Shown here piece after piece: positions 8,012 to 17,176 of a DNA stretch of 64,000 nt. Every line of letters starts with the position of its first letter. The first letter of the stretch is position 1. Under the pieces are notes generated by a model. The model was not told the origin of the DNA. It did not search any database and saw only the letters and a list, made by a program, of their open reading frames with translations. This DNA is from Desulfovibrio sp. A2. Its GTDB lineage: Bacteria > Desulfobacterota > Desulfovibrionia > Desulfovibrionales > Desulfovibrionaceae. Location of the stretch: positions 1 through 64,000 of the forward strand of contig NZ_AGFG01000033.1 of NCBI RefSeq assembly GCF_000226255.1, in the 5' to 3' direction. The position numbers and the translations under genes were made by a program.

Positions 8012-8791
8012 ATGTCAGCCCCGTCCTCTCCTTCCTCCGGGCCTTCCTCCCCGTGCCGCCCCGACGCGTACGCCCCCATCGTGGCGGTGAACGCCTGCGG
8101 CCGCGCGTGGACGCTGGAACGTCACGCCGACCTTGAATCTCTGTGGGAGGAACTGGCCGCCTGCGACGGTCCCAACCCGGTCGTGGCGGACGCGGCCAGC
8201 ACGGCTGATCCCGTGGACGCGGCCCGCGCTGCCTTCGTGGACGACGAGCGGCTGCCCTACTGGACGGAATTGTGGCCCGCAAGCCTTGGCCTGGCGGAAT
8301 GGCTGGCCGAGAACCGCGCCGTGCTGCAAGGCCGCCGCTGCCTGGACCTGGGCTGCGGGCTGGGACTTACGGCCATCATCGGGCAGTGGCTGGGGGCGCG
8401 GGTCATCGGCATGGACTACGAGGAAGCGGCCCTGCGCTTTGCCCGGTTGAACGCCGCACGCAACGGCGTGGCGCAGCCGCTGTGGACGGTGATGGACTGG
8501 CGCGTGCCCGCCGTGGCCGCCCGCTCGCTGGACATGGTCTGGGCGGGCGACATCATGTACGAGAGGCGATTCGTGACACCCGTCAGCGATTTTCTGGACT
8601 ATTCCGTGGCACGCGACGGGGTGGTCTGGGTGGCGGAACCGGGCAGAAACGTGTACGCTACCTTCCGGGAAACCTTGGAGGCTCGTGGCTGGACCACGCG
8701 CTGCGCGCGCACCATGCAGGTGGACGCGCTGTACCGCCAGGCCGAACGTGTCACCGTATATCTCTGGGAGATGCGCCCCCCGCACACCTAG
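8012..8791 (+). CDS. Class I SAM methyltransferase, METTL21/ETFB-KMT-like
   Basis: A 259-residue protein with a Rossmann methyltransferase core: motif I CLDLGCGLGLTAII (110-123) and the acidic end of strand 2 (VIGMDYEEAA, about 131-140). It is preceded by LPYWTELWPASLGLAEWL (81-98), the typical lead-in of the lysine methyltransferase-16 family. The expected activity is transfer of a methyl group from SAM to a protein lysine; the substrate cannot be read from sequence. The first ~25 residues are Pro/Ser-rich and poorly conserved in appearance. No strong ribosome-binding site is seen, so the start is less certain than the gene. Confidence 0.82.
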   Translation: MSAPSSPSSGPSSPCRPDAYAPIVAVNACGRAWTLERHADLESLWEELAACDGPNPVVADAASTADPVDAARAAFVDDERLPYWTELWPASLGLAEWLAENRAVLQGRRCLDLGCGLGLTAIIGQWLGARVIGMDYEEAALRFARLNAARNGVAQPLWTVMDWRVPAVAARSLDMVWAGDIMYERRFVTPVSDFLDYSVARDGVVWVAEPGRNVYATFRETLEARGWTTRCARTMQVDALYRQAERVTVYLWEMRPPHT

Positions 8792-8883
8792 AGGGTGCCC
8801 TCTGAAAGACATTTTTCGGATATCCCCGCCTCCAGACCGCCCGTTCACCGCAGGACACCGCCACCGCAACCACAGGAGCCGTT

Positions 8884-9303
8884 ATGGGCCGCACCATCCG
8901 CTTCGGCGTCTCCCTCGATTCCGACCTGCTCGAAAAATTCGATGCCCTGTGCGACGACCGCTGCTACCAGACCCGGTCCGAAGCCATCCGCGACCTGATC
9001 CGCAACACCCTGGTCCAGCAGGAATGGGAAGACACGGACCGTGAAATCGCGGGCACCCTGACCATCGTGTACGACCACCACAAGAGCGACCTGGCCCAGC
9101 GGCTGACCGAAATCCAGCACGACCACCACGGCATCATCATCACCTCGCTGCACGTGCACCTGGACCACCACAACTGCCTTGAAGTGCTGGTGCTGAAGGG
9201 CCCCGGCGCGGACGTGCGCGCGCTGTCGCAGCGGCTCATCTCCACCAAGGGCGTGAAGCACGGCAAACTTTCGCTTACCACGACCGGTCAAGATTTGACG
9301 TAA
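8884..9303 (+). CDS. nikR: Nickel-responsive regulator NikR
   Basis: A 139-residue ribbon-helix-helix repressor. The N-terminal 45 residues ([18 protein letters not shown] then [10 protein letters not shown]) form the RHH DNA-binding domain; the ACT-like metal domain keeps the high-affinity nickel ligands His79, His90, His92 and Cys98 ([13 protein letters not shown]), matching E. coli His76/87/89/Cys95. AGGAG lies seven bases before the ATG. It would repress nickel uptake when nickel is sufficient, important where hydrogenases need nickel. It is followed 18 bp later by folE2, suggesting one transcript. Confidence 0.95.
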   Translation: MGRTIRFGVSLDSDLLEKFDALCDDRCYQTRSEAIRDLIRNTLVQQEWEDTDREIAGTLTIVYDHHKSDLAQRLTEIQHDHHGIIITSLHVHLDHHNCLEVLVLKGPGADVRALSQRLISTKGVKHGKLSLTTTGQDLT

Positions 9304-9321
9304 GGATTTTTCAGGCATCAC

Positions 9322-10101
9322 ATGGAAGACGTACAGAACAGCCCGGCGCAGGTGGCCATGCCCATCGACCGCGTGGGCGTGAAGAACCTGAAGCTGCCCC
9401 TGGTGGTCCGCGACCGCGCCCAGGGCAGCCAGCACACCGTGGCCACCGTGGACATCGGCGTGGACCTGCCCGCGGAATTCAAGGGCACCCACATGAGCCG
9501 CTTCGTCGAGGCACTGGAGAACTGGTCCGAGGATCTGGACTACAACTCCATGAAACGCCTGCTCGAAGACGTGAAGGAACGGCTGCACGCCCGCAAGGCG
9601 TATGCGCTGTTCCGCTTTCCCTATTTCGTGCGCAAGGGCGCGCCCTCCACGGGCAGTTCCGGCCTGGTGTGGTACGAATGCCGCCTGACGGGCGAACTGG
9701 GCGACGGCAAGCCCTCGTTCCTGCTGGAACTGGAAGTGCCGGTGATGACCGTGTGCCCCTGCTCCAAGGCCATCAGCGACGAAGGGGCGCACAGCCAGCG
9801 CGCCGTGGTGCGCATGTCCATCCGCATGACCGGGTTCAGCTGGATGGAAGAGTTCATCGACCTGGCCGAGGCGGCGGGCTCGTCGCCGGTGTACACCCTG
9901 CTCAAGCGCGAGGACGAGAAGTTCGTCACCGAAGACGCCTTCGCCCACCCCACATTTGTCGAGGACGTGGTGCGCGCGGCGGCCCAGCGCCTGGAAGGCC
10001 ACCCGCACGTGGCCTGGTTCCGGGTGGAGGTGGAAAGCTTCGAATCCATCCACTGCCACAACGCTTTCGCCAGCATCGAGCGCGAGGTGCGCAAGGGCTA
10101 G
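9322..10101 (+). CDS. folE2: GTP cyclohydrolase IB (FolE2)
   Basis: A 259-residue type IB GTP cyclohydrolase, making dihydroneopterin triphosphate from GTP for folate and queuosine precursors. The active-site segment [10 protein letters not shown] (Cys145, Cys147) followed by GAHSQR (His157) and the C-terminal [12 protein letters not shown] segment are characteristic of this tunnelling-fold enzyme. FolE2 accepts metals other than zinc. It lies 18 bp after nikR and probably shares its promoter; queF, which acts later in queuosine synthesis, is elsewhere in the window at 39.6 kb. Confidence 0.95.
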   Translation: MEDVQNSPAQVAMPIDRVGVKNLKLPLVVRDRAQGSQHTVATVDIGVDLPAEFKGTHMSRFVEALENWSEDLDYNSMKRLLEDVKERLHARKAYALFRFPYFVRKGAPSTGSSGLVWYECRLTGELGDGKPSFLLELEVPVMTVCPCSKAISDEGAHSQRAVVRMSIRMTGFSWMEEFIDLAEAAGSSPVYTLLKREDEKFVTEDAFAHPTFVEDVVRAAAQRLEGHPHVAWFRVEVESFESIHCHNAFASIEREVRKG

Positions 10102-10247
10102 GCGGCCGCGCAACGCCTTCCCCTCCCCTGCCCTCCCGCCCCCCGTGACAGGCGACGCCATAGGCCTTATCATCTTTCTCAGGGGGAATGGGGGGTAGAC
10201 CGCGACCGCGCGCCCATGCCGTCGCGCGCCCATGCGGGAGACACGCC

Positions 10248-10634
10248 ATGATCGACGGATTCGGAACATCGCTGAGCGCGCTCGACGCCTTCGGAACGTC
10301 CATGGCCGTCACGGCCAACAACGTGGCGAACATGAACACGGACGAATTCCGCGCGTCGGACGTGCGTCTGCAGTCCGGCCCGCAGGACCAGGGCGTGCAG
10401 GTGGCGGAAATCCGCGAAAGCAGCACGCCGGGCCCCCTGCGGCAGGACCTGCGCCGCATCGAAAACGAGGACGGTTCCGTGTCCGTGGAGCCGGGCCTCA
10501 TCGAGGGCAGCAACACGGACCTTGCCCGCGAGACGGTGAACATAATCACCGACCAGCGCGCCTTCGAGGCCAACGCCGCCGTGGTGCGCGCCCGGGACGA
10601 GATGACCGGCGTTCTCGTCGACCGCTTCGTCTAG
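10248..10634 (+). CDS. Short flagellar basal-body rod-type protein
   Basis: A 128-residue protein with the two conserved ends of the flagellar rod/hook family (FlgC/FlgG type): N-terminal ALDAFGTSMAVTANNVAN (about 10-27) and C-terminal NTDLARETVNIITDQRAFEA followed by NAAVVRARDEM. These ends form the coiled-coil of axial proteins; the middle is very short, close to FlgC. It sits outside any flgBC-fliE cluster visible here, so it may be an extra rod paralogue. GGGAG precedes ATG 10248; an upstream in-frame start lacks a ribosome-binding site. Confidence 0.83.
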   Translation: MIDGFGTSLSALDAFGTSMAVTANNVANMNTDEFRASDVRLQSGPQDQGVQVAEIRESSTPGPLRQDLRRIENEDGSVSVEPGLIEGSNTDLARETVNIITDQRAFEANAAVVRARDEMTGVLVDRFV

Positions 10635-10782
10635 CTTCCGGCCCCCTTGCCCGACAGGCGGGCCGTGCTTACCTGCAAAGGAAGGAAAAGAGGAAAGGCA
10701 GGAGACCGGAAGGCCCGCCGCAACCGAGGGGCATCGCCCCGCAATCCACCGGCGCCCGCGCCGGGCAGAGCCAAGGCAACAT

Positions 10783-10824
10783 GCGCGCCGCGCACCCGGA
10801 AGGGTACGCGGCGCGCTTCTTTTT
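10783..10824. terminator. Terminator between convergent genes
   Basis: Perfect 10-bp stem GCGCGCCGCG (10,783-10,792) with CGCGGCGCGC (10,807-10,816) and TTCTTTTT after it on the plus strand. It lies between the rod-type gene and the opposing AEC transporter gene. Confidence 0.8.
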
Positions 10825-10848
10825 GCGCCGTGCCCTTGCGGGCCGCCG

Positions 10849-11853
10849 CTACAGAATCTCCAGATGCCGCAACAGCACCACCGTGCCGAACAGGGTCAGC
10901 GCGGAAAGCATGGTGCTCACCACGATGGCCCGGGAGGTGTCGCGCGCGCCCGCGCCGTAGCTTTCCGCCACCACGTAGGCCACCGCCGCCGTGGGCATGG
11001 CCGCGAACAGCACGCCCATGCCCAGCCAGTGCCCGCGCACGCCGAACGCCCACAGGCACAGCCAGGTCAGCGCCGGATGGCCGAACAGCTTCACCGCGTT
11101 CACCACCACCTGCCGGGCCAGCGGCGAAAGCGCCTGGGGGTCGCACTCGCTCGCGCCTCCTTCCGGCGGGCAGCCCGCGCCTTCTGCGGTCAGCTGCGCG
11201 GCCAGCACCATGCCGATGCCGAACAGCGCGCACGGCGAGGCCGTGGCCCCCAGCATGGAGGCCATGGCGGCCACCGGCCGGGCCAGCCCCAGGCCGGAAA
11301 GGCTCACCGCCACGCCCGCCAGCGTGGCCAGCAGGATGGGGTTGCGCCCAAGGGCCGACGACACATGGCGCAGCACCCGCCACGACATGCCCCCGCCGCT
11401 GCGGATGGCCTCCAGCCGGGCCATGGTCACCAGCAGCACCGCAAGGCACAGCACGGAAACAATGCCCCCGGCCAGCACCGCGTCGTCGTTGCCGGGCAGC
11501 AGGGCCGCCACGATGGGCAGCCCCAGGAAGGCGCTGTTGGGAAAACTGGCCGCCTGTGCCAGCACCGCGATGTCCGGCCCGTTGCGCCTGCCCCCGCGCG
11601 AGCACAACGCATAGCCCAGGGCAAAGGCCAGCAGCATGCCCGCCACGGTGCCTGCGGCAAAGCCCCCGTGGGCCAGTTCTTGCGGGGTCTTGCGGGCCAC
11701 GGCGTAAAACAGCAGCGCGGGCAGCGACACCCGGAACACGAACTGGTTCAGGGCGGCTGGGGTGCCCTTGGGCAGGCTGCCCAGCCGTTCCACGCACATG
11801 CCCAGCACGATGATGCCGAACACGGGAACAAGGGCGGAAAGGATGTCGAGCAC
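10849..11853 (-). CDS. AEC-family (auxin efflux carrier-like) transporter
   Basis: A 334-residue inner-membrane permease with about ten hydrophobic segments in two halves, typical of the AEC family that moves organic acids or amino acids. Visible family features are LNQFVFRVSLPALLFYAVAR (about 35-54) and the Pro-containing helices QAASFPNSAFLGLPIVAAL (about 100-118) and GVLFAAMPTAAVAYVVAESY. Start is GTG at 11,853 with GGGAG six bases upstream. A short Cys/Pro/Glu-rich cytoplasmic linker separates the halves (about 222-238). Substrate unknown. Confidence 0.87.
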   Translation of the reverse strand: MLDILSALVPVFGIIVLGMCVERLGSLPKGTPAALNQFVFRVSLPALLFYAVARKTPQELAHGGFAAGTVAGMLLAFALGYALCSRGGRRNGPDIAVLAQAASFPNSAFLGLPIVAALLPGNDDAVLAGGIVSVLCLAVLLVTMARLEAIRSGGGMSWRVLRHVSSALGRNPILLATLAGVAVSLSGLGLARPVAAMASMLGATASPCALFGIGMVLAAQLTAEGAGCPPEGGASECDPQALSPLARQVVVNAVKLFGHPALTWLCLWAFGVRGHWLGMGVLFAAMPTAAVAYVVAESYGAGARDTSRAIVVSTMLSALTLFGTVVLLRHLEIL

Positions 11854-12339
11854 GGAAAGCTCCCCGACGGGGCGCGGCGGCCCCCGAACGCCAGCTACGG
11901 ACGTTGGCGATATGGACGTTGGCGGTACGGATGCAGTTGTCGACGGCAGAACGGGAACATACGACCGCGCGGCGGCGCGGGCAAGGTACGCACCTGCCGG
12001 ATACCTTCACGCGCCCGTGCGCGGCCGCACGGGTCCACGCCGACCCGCGTCACCATTGCGGCTCCGGGGCGGCTCCGGGGCGGCATTCACCGCCCCCTGC
12101 TGGCGGAATCCGCTTTTTTCGCGCCTATACTTGACTTCGCGTCAGCGAATTGACACTGATGAAGCCAGGCGCGCGATGCCGCCCGCGCATCGGGGCGCGC
12201 ATCGGGGCGCGCACGCCAGAACCGCCAGGGCCTTCGGGTCGCGCGGCCACACGGGTGGAGCGGAACCGTGGGGGCCCGGGGCGCATCGGGGTGGCGCGGG
12301 GGAAGCGGGACACATTCAGCGAGCCTTCCGGGAGAGGGA
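11854..12339. other. Divergent spacer between AEC transporter and sigma54 activator
   Basis: No gene seen in 486 bases. Two 15-bp direct repeats (GGACGTTGGCGATAT at 11,899-11,913 and GGACGTTGGCGGTAC at 11,914-11,928) and a 12-bp doublet around 12,186-12,209 are the only repeats. An AT-richer stretch near 12,115-12,170 (TTTTTTCGCGCCTATACT and two TTGAC-like words) may contain the promoter of the activator gene; no confident -24/-12 element was found. Confidence 0.45.
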
Positions 12340-13389
12340 ATGGATCTCGACACCAGCGGCATCATCGGCCAAAGCACATCGCTCAGGGACGTCTTTCGCA
12401 TTCTCGCCAAGGTGGCCCCCACCGACAGCACCGTGCTGGTCACGGGCGAATCGGGCACCGGCAAGGAGCTTTTGGTGCGCGCGCTGCATTCCAACAGCCA
12501 GCGCCGGGCCATGCCCTTCGTGCCCATCAACTGCGGGGCCATACCCAAGGAACTGCTGGAATCCGAGCTCTTCGGCCACGAGAAGGGCGCCTTCACCCAT
12601 GCCATCCGTTCGCGGCCTGGCCGATTCGAGCTGGCCGACGGCGGCACCATCTTCCTCGACGAAATCGGCGAGATGGACCTGACGTTGCAGGTCAAGATAC
12701 TGCGCGTGCTGCAGGAAAAGGAAATCGAGCGCGTGGGCGGCGCGGGGGTGAAGAAGGTGGACGTGCGCATCGTGGCCGCCACCAACCGCGACCTGGAACG
12801 CGAGGTGGCCGCCGGGCGCTTTCGCGAAGACCTGTACTACCGCCTCAACGTCATCCCCCTGCACCTGCCCGCCCTGCGCGAACGCGGCGGCGACATTCTG
12901 GTGCTGGCCGAACATTTCATGCGCCGCTTCTGCGACCGCAAGGGCCGCCGCTGCCTCACCCTTGCCCCGGACACCCGCAAGGTGCTGGCCGCCTACTCAT
13001 GGCCGGGCAACGTGCGCGAGCTGGAAAACTTCATGGAGCGGCTCAGCATCCTCGCCGACGACGACGTGGTGCCCCCCGCCGACCTGCCCCGCAAGATCCT
13101 GGACGAAGTGGGCGACATCGTCTCGCTGCCGGAGCCGAGCCCGCCCGATCCGCTGCCCTCCGCCGTCGGGGCGGCAGTGGGGGCGCTTGCCGGGTTCAAC
13201 TGGCCCACCATCTCCGACCTGCGCGACAAGGGCATGAACCTCAAGGATTTCCTGGATACCGTGGAAGAACGCCTGCTGGACGAGGCCCTTTCCATGGCCG
13301 AGGGCGTGAAGAACCAGGCCGCGGAAATCCTGGGCATCAAGCGCACCACGCTCATCGAGAAGCTGAAGAAGAAGCGGGCGGATTCGTGA
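12340..13389 (+). CDS. Sigma54-dependent activator without receiver domain
   Basis: A 349-residue AAA+ enhancer-binding protein with Walker A GESGTGKE (36-43), Walker B GGTIFLDE (101-108), sensor segment ATNRDLE and a C-terminal Fis-type helix-turn-helix (about 318-345). There is no N-terminal sensor or receiver; the AAA+ domain starts almost at once, so activity must be controlled by partner or expression. The sigma54-contact loop reads GAFTHA (83-88) instead of GAFTGA. GGGAGAGGG precedes ATG 12,340. A giant periplasmic TPR protein follows and a flagellar rod-type gene is nearby, suggesting a flagellar or envelope regulon. Confidence 0.88.
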   Translation: MDLDTSGIIGQSTSLRDVFRILAKVAPTDSTVLVTGESGTGKELLVRALHSNSQRRAMPFVPINCGAIPKELLESELFGHEKGAFTHAIRSRPGRFELADGGTIFLDEIGEMDLTLQVKILRVLQEKEIERVGGAGVKKVDVRIVAATNRDLEREVAAGRFREDLYYRLNVIPLHLPALRERGGDILVLAEHFMRRFCDRKGRRCLTLAPDTRKVLAAYSWPGNVRELENFMERLSILADDDVVPPADLPRKILDEVGDIVSLPEPSPPDPLPSAVGAAVGALAGFNWPTISDLRDKGMNLKDFLDTVEERLLDEALSMAEGVKNQAAEILGIKRTTLIEKLKKKRADS

Positions 13390-13579
13390 TCGCGGCGCGC
13401 AATGCCGGACAGCCCTCGGCGCATGCCCGGCGGGGCAGGACGGGATGCGCGCAGGTATCCGCCGCTGCACGATTTTTGCTATGGCAGGTTGCCCGCGTCG
13501 GTTTTTTCCCGCCGGAGCGCCGGGCGGCATGCCAGCCCCGCTGCATGCCCATGTACGCGCACATGCACAGGATTTCCGC

Positions 13580-16500
13580 GTGAAACGACCTTCCGCCGCC
13601 GGTCTTGCCCGGCTGCTCCTCATCGCGGCCCTTGCCGGGCCGCCCGCCACGGCCGCGCACGCGGCCTCGTGGCAGTGGAGCGGCCTGCCCGACCGCGAGC
13701 GGATAACCATCACCCTGGACCGGCCCGGCGATGTGGACGTGGCCCGCACCGGGCGGCAGTCCCTGTCGCTGACCTCGCGCGCCGTGGGCGCGGCCCCGGC
13801 CCGCATGGGCGGCGCGGACCCCGCCCGTGCCGGGCTGGTGGGCGAAATCGCCCCGCAGCCCGGCGGCCTGCGCATCGACACCCGCACGCCGGGCTTCGGC
13901 TACGTGGTCACCCGCCCCGCGCCCGATCGGGTGGTGGTGGACATCTTTCGCGACCCCATGGGCGAGCGCTGGGCCCCCGCCGATGCCGCCCAGTCCGGCG
14001 CGCGGCAGACCGACGCGCAGCAGCCCGAAACTCCCCCGGCCAACGCCCAGCCAACGCCGCAGCAGGCCGCCGCGACGCCCCCTGCCGTACAGCAGCCCGG
14101 TCCCGCCAGCGCTCCGGCGAAAAACGGAGCCCGGCCGCCGCGCGTCCTCGAACGCGCTCTCACCGACGCCACCGGCCCCCAGGCCGACGCGCCGCTGCCC
14201 GCCGTGCCGGACGTCCCGGCCCCCCAGCAGGCCACGGCCGCGCCCCAGGCAGCCGGGCAGCCCCCAGTCCAGACCCCGGCCCAGGACGCGCCATCGGGCA
14301 GCGTCACCGGCAAGCTTTCTTCCGGACCGGCCACCGCGCCCCCCGCGCAGGTGACTGGCCAAATCGGCGGCCAGATCGGCGGCCAGACCGGCGCGGCAGC
14401 ACCAGCGCAGCCCCCGGCAGCGGCCACGCCCTCCCCGGGGCAAGCGCCGGGACAAGCCGCGCCCCAGACAACCGCGCAGCAGCCCGAGCAGCAGCGCAGC
14501 TTCTTTGCCGTGCCCTATGCCGTACGGGCGCGCATCAACGCTGGCGGCCCAAGCGACTGGCCCGAAGAGGCTGCGGCCTCGGCCCCCACCACGGCCCCCG
14601 CTCCCGTGCCCTCGCGCGGTGAAGCCGGACCCGCCGCCATCACGCAACCAGATCAGCCCCCGGCACAACCGGCGCAACCGGCCGCGCCCCAGGCAGTGGC
14701 CCAGGCTCCGGCGCAGCCAACCCCCGCGCAAAACGGTCAGCCGCCGCAGGGCAACGACCAGGGCGAGGCGCGCAAGTCCGCCGCCCCGCGCCCCGAAGGC
14801 CCCACGCCGCCCGCCCAGCCGGACGGCCAGCCCGCCAAGCCCCCCACGGGGGACGCCACATCGCCGCAGGCCAAGCAGGCGGAAAGCATGGGCAAGAACG
14901 GCGGCCCCGCCGCCAACGCCACCAATGCAACCAACGCCACGCAGGTGGTGTACGTGGACGAGAAAGGCAACCCGGTGCCCCCGCCGCCGGTTCCGGCCGA
15001 ACTGCTGGAACAGGCCAAGACCGCCATGGTCAACGGCGAATACCCCAAGGCGCTGGAACTGCTGGAAACCCTGAAGGGCCTGCACGACACGCCCAGGGAC
15101 ATGCGCGAGGAGGTGCTCTACCTCATCGGCGACGTGCTCTACGCGCAGGGCAAGGACAACCCCCTGTCCGTCTACGACAAGGTCGTGGCCGTCACCAGCG
15201 AGGCCATGAACTACAACCTGAAGTCGCACCGGGTGCCGCAGGCCCTGCTGCGCCTTGGCCTCGTGAACATGCGCATCGGCAATTCGCAGGAGGCGGAAGG
15301 CTACTTCAACCTGCTGCGCCGCCAGTATCCGCACGACGAAAACGTGCCCCTGGCCCTCTACTACGCCGGGGAAGAAGCCTACAAACGCGGCAACTACCAG
15401 CGCGCGGCCGACAAGTTCCAGTCCATCGTGCAGGATTTTCCGGAAAGCAAGTACGTGCGCGAAGGTTCGGTCAGCCTAGCCCGCACCCTGCACAAGATGG
15501 GCTACTACCAGCAGGCGGAATCGATCCTCGACTTCGTGGACAAGCGCTGGGGGCGCTTCTACCTGGAATACCCGCCGCTGCTGACCATCGCCGGCGACGT
15601 GGCCTACCAGGTGGGCAAGCTGGACGATGCCCGCGCCAACTACTGGCTCTACTACAACCTCCTTCCCGACGGCGAGGAGACCGACACCGCCCTCGCCCGC
15701 ATCGGCGACGTCCTGGCCAAGCAGAAACAGACCGAAGCCGCCCGCGAAATCTACGAGGAAGCGGTGCGCCGCTTCCCGGACAAGGACGGCGGCCTCATCT
15801 CGCTGATGCGCCTGGCCGAGGAAGGCATCCACGACGCCCCGAACATCGCCGAGATGGTCTCGGTGTTCCAGCGGCCGGACAACACGCGCCCGGTACAGGC
15901 CTACACCACCATCATCGCCGGGCACCCGCAGAGCGCGCTGGTGCCGCTGGCGCGGCTGAAGCTGGCCATGTGGTACCTGTGGAACCGCCAGTTTCCCGAG
16001 GCCATGGCCACCTCCGCGGAATTCGTGCAGGCCCACCCCGGCCACGAACTGCTGCCCAAGGTGCGCGACGTGGCCCTGCAAAGCTTCACCCAGACGGCCG
16101 CCGAATCCGTTGGCGACGGCAACTACGGGCGCATCCTGCAGATGTGGGAGCAATACCCGCTGTTGCAGGAGAACGAAAAGGCCCTGTCCGCCGACACCCG
16201 CGTGGCCCTTGGCCTCAGCTACTCGCGCGAGGGACAGCCCCAGCGCGCGCTGGAGATCCTGGACGGCTTCCTGAAGGGCCCCAAGGACGCGCGCCACGGT
16301 GAAACCGCCCTATCGCTGGCCCTTTCGGTGTACCTGGAAAACCAGAGCTGGCAGCACATCGTGGACCTGACCCAGAGCGTGGCCGGGTGGACCCTGTCGC
16401 CGCAGGTGCAGCGCCAGACCGACTATGCGCTGGCCCTGGCCCACGAAAACCTGGAGCATCCCGACCTGGCCGTGCCCCTGTGGCAAAAGCTGCGCGAGCA

Positions 16501-16969
16501 GAAGGACGTGCCCCCGGAGCAGCGCGCCTACGTCAACTTCTTTCTGTCGCGCGACGCAGAGCGCAAGCGCGAACTCCAAAACGCCTACCTGCTGACGCGC
16601 GAATCGCTCACCGACTTCCTGGCCGTGGCCCAGGCCAACCCGGACAAGGCCGACGCGGCGCGCATCAAGGACTGCCTGATCTCGCTCATGGACATCACCG
16701 AGGCGGCGGGCCGCCTGCGCGAATCGCTGGATTGGGCCGAGCAGTACGCCAAGTACGTGCCGGATTCCGACCCCGGCTACCCGGCCATGCGCTTTCGCAC
16801 CGCGCGGCTGCAACGCAAGATGGGCAACATGGACGCCTGGAAGTCCACGCTGGAAGACCTGGCCCGACGCGACCCGCAGTCGCTGTACGGGCGCATGGCC
16901 GCCTCGGAATTGCGCACCACCGACGTGACCAAGGGCCTTTCCGGCTTCACGCCGGGCGCGGCACCCTAG
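13580..16969 (+). CDS. Large secreted AMIN-like/TPR protein
   Basis: About 1129 residues. GTG 13,580 is chosen: AGGA lies seven bases upstream and the protein then begins with a clean Sec signal (Lys/Arg, LARLLLIAALAG, cleavage after AAHA). Residues about 30-125 resemble an AMIN domain (ERITITLDRPGDVDV... to ...DRVVVDIFRDP). About 330 residues of Pro/Gln/Ala-rich linker follow, then from about 475 to the end a chain of TPR/Sel1-like helical repeats (YPKALELLETLKGL, EEAYKRGNYQRAADKFQSIV and others). Predicted periplasmic and possibly peptidoglycan-associated. The neighbouring sigma54 activator and rod-type gene make a structural role at the flagellar motor or cell envelope plausible; not proven. 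Confidence 0.85.
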   Translation: MKRPSAAGLARLLLIAALAGPPATAAHAASWQWSGLPDRERITITLDRPGDVDVARTGRQSLSLTSRAVGAAPARMGGADPARAGLVGEIAPQPGGLRIDTRTPGFGYVVTRPAPDRVVVDIFRDPMGERWAPADAAQSGARQTDAQQPETPPANAQPTPQQAAATPPAVQQPGPASAPAKNGARPPRVLERALTDATGPQADAPLPAVPDVPAPQQATAAPQAAGQPPVQTPAQDAPSGSVTGKLSSGPATAPPAQVTGQIGGQIGGQTGAAAPAQPPAAATPSPGQAPGQAAPQTTAQQPEQQRSFFAVPYAVRARINAGGPSDWPEEAAASAPTTAPAPVPSRGEAGPAAITQPDQPPAQPAQPAAPQAVAQAPAQPTPAQNGQPPQGNDQGEARKSAAPRPEGPTPPAQPDGQPAKPPTGDATSPQAKQAESMGKNGGPAANATNATNATQVVYVDEKGNPVPPPPVPAELLEQAKTAMVNGEYPKALELLETLKGLHDTPRDMREEVLYLIGDVLYAQGKDNPLSVYDKVVAVTSEAMNYNLKSHRVPQALLRLGLVNMRIGNSQEAEGYFNLLRRQYPHDENVPLALYYAGEEAYKRGNYQRAADKFQSIVQDFPESKYVREGSVSLARTLHKMGYYQQAESILDFVDKRWGRFYLEYPPLLTIAGDVAYQVGKLDDARANYWLYYNLLPDGEETDTALARIGDVLAKQKQTEAAREIYEEAVRRFPDKDGGLISLMRLAEEGIHDAPNIAEMVSVFQRPDNTRPVQAYTTIIAGHPQSALVPLARLKLAMWYLWNRQFPEAMATSAEFVQAHPGHELLPKVRDVALQSFTQTAAESVGDGNYGRILQMWEQYPLLQENEKALSADTRVALGLSYSREGQPQRALEILDGFLKGPKDARHGETALSLALSVYLENQSWQHIVDLTQSVAGWTLSPQVQRQTDYALALAHENLEHPDLAVPLWQKLREQKDVPPEQRAYVNFFLSRDAERKRELQNAYLLTRESLTDFLAVAQANPDKADAARIKDCLISLMDITEAAGRLRESLDWAEQYAKYVPDSDPGYPAMRFRTARLQRKMGNMDAWKSTLEDLARRDPQSLYGRMAASELRTTDVTKGLSGFTPGAAP

Positions 16970-17176
16970 GCGGGAAAACCCCGTCCCCGCCACCGCCACC
17001 GCACGTCCCTACGCCCGCGCGGGTCCACCGCGCGAATCCCCCGCGCCGCTGTTTCCGTTTTCCCGCGCATCTGGCATAACCCGATCAGGGAACCACGGCG
17101 GGCATCCTGCCCTTCGCCGTTCCCGCACGGCCCGCCGGGGCAACCGCTCCGGGCCGTCCCCCCAAAGGAGGCCGCC

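Noticed and set aside
8790..8803. AGAGGGTGCCCTCT upstream of nikR considered as a NikR operator or terminator
   Set aside because: It does not resemble the NikR boxes I know, which have two half-sites well apart, and there is no adjacent T-run.
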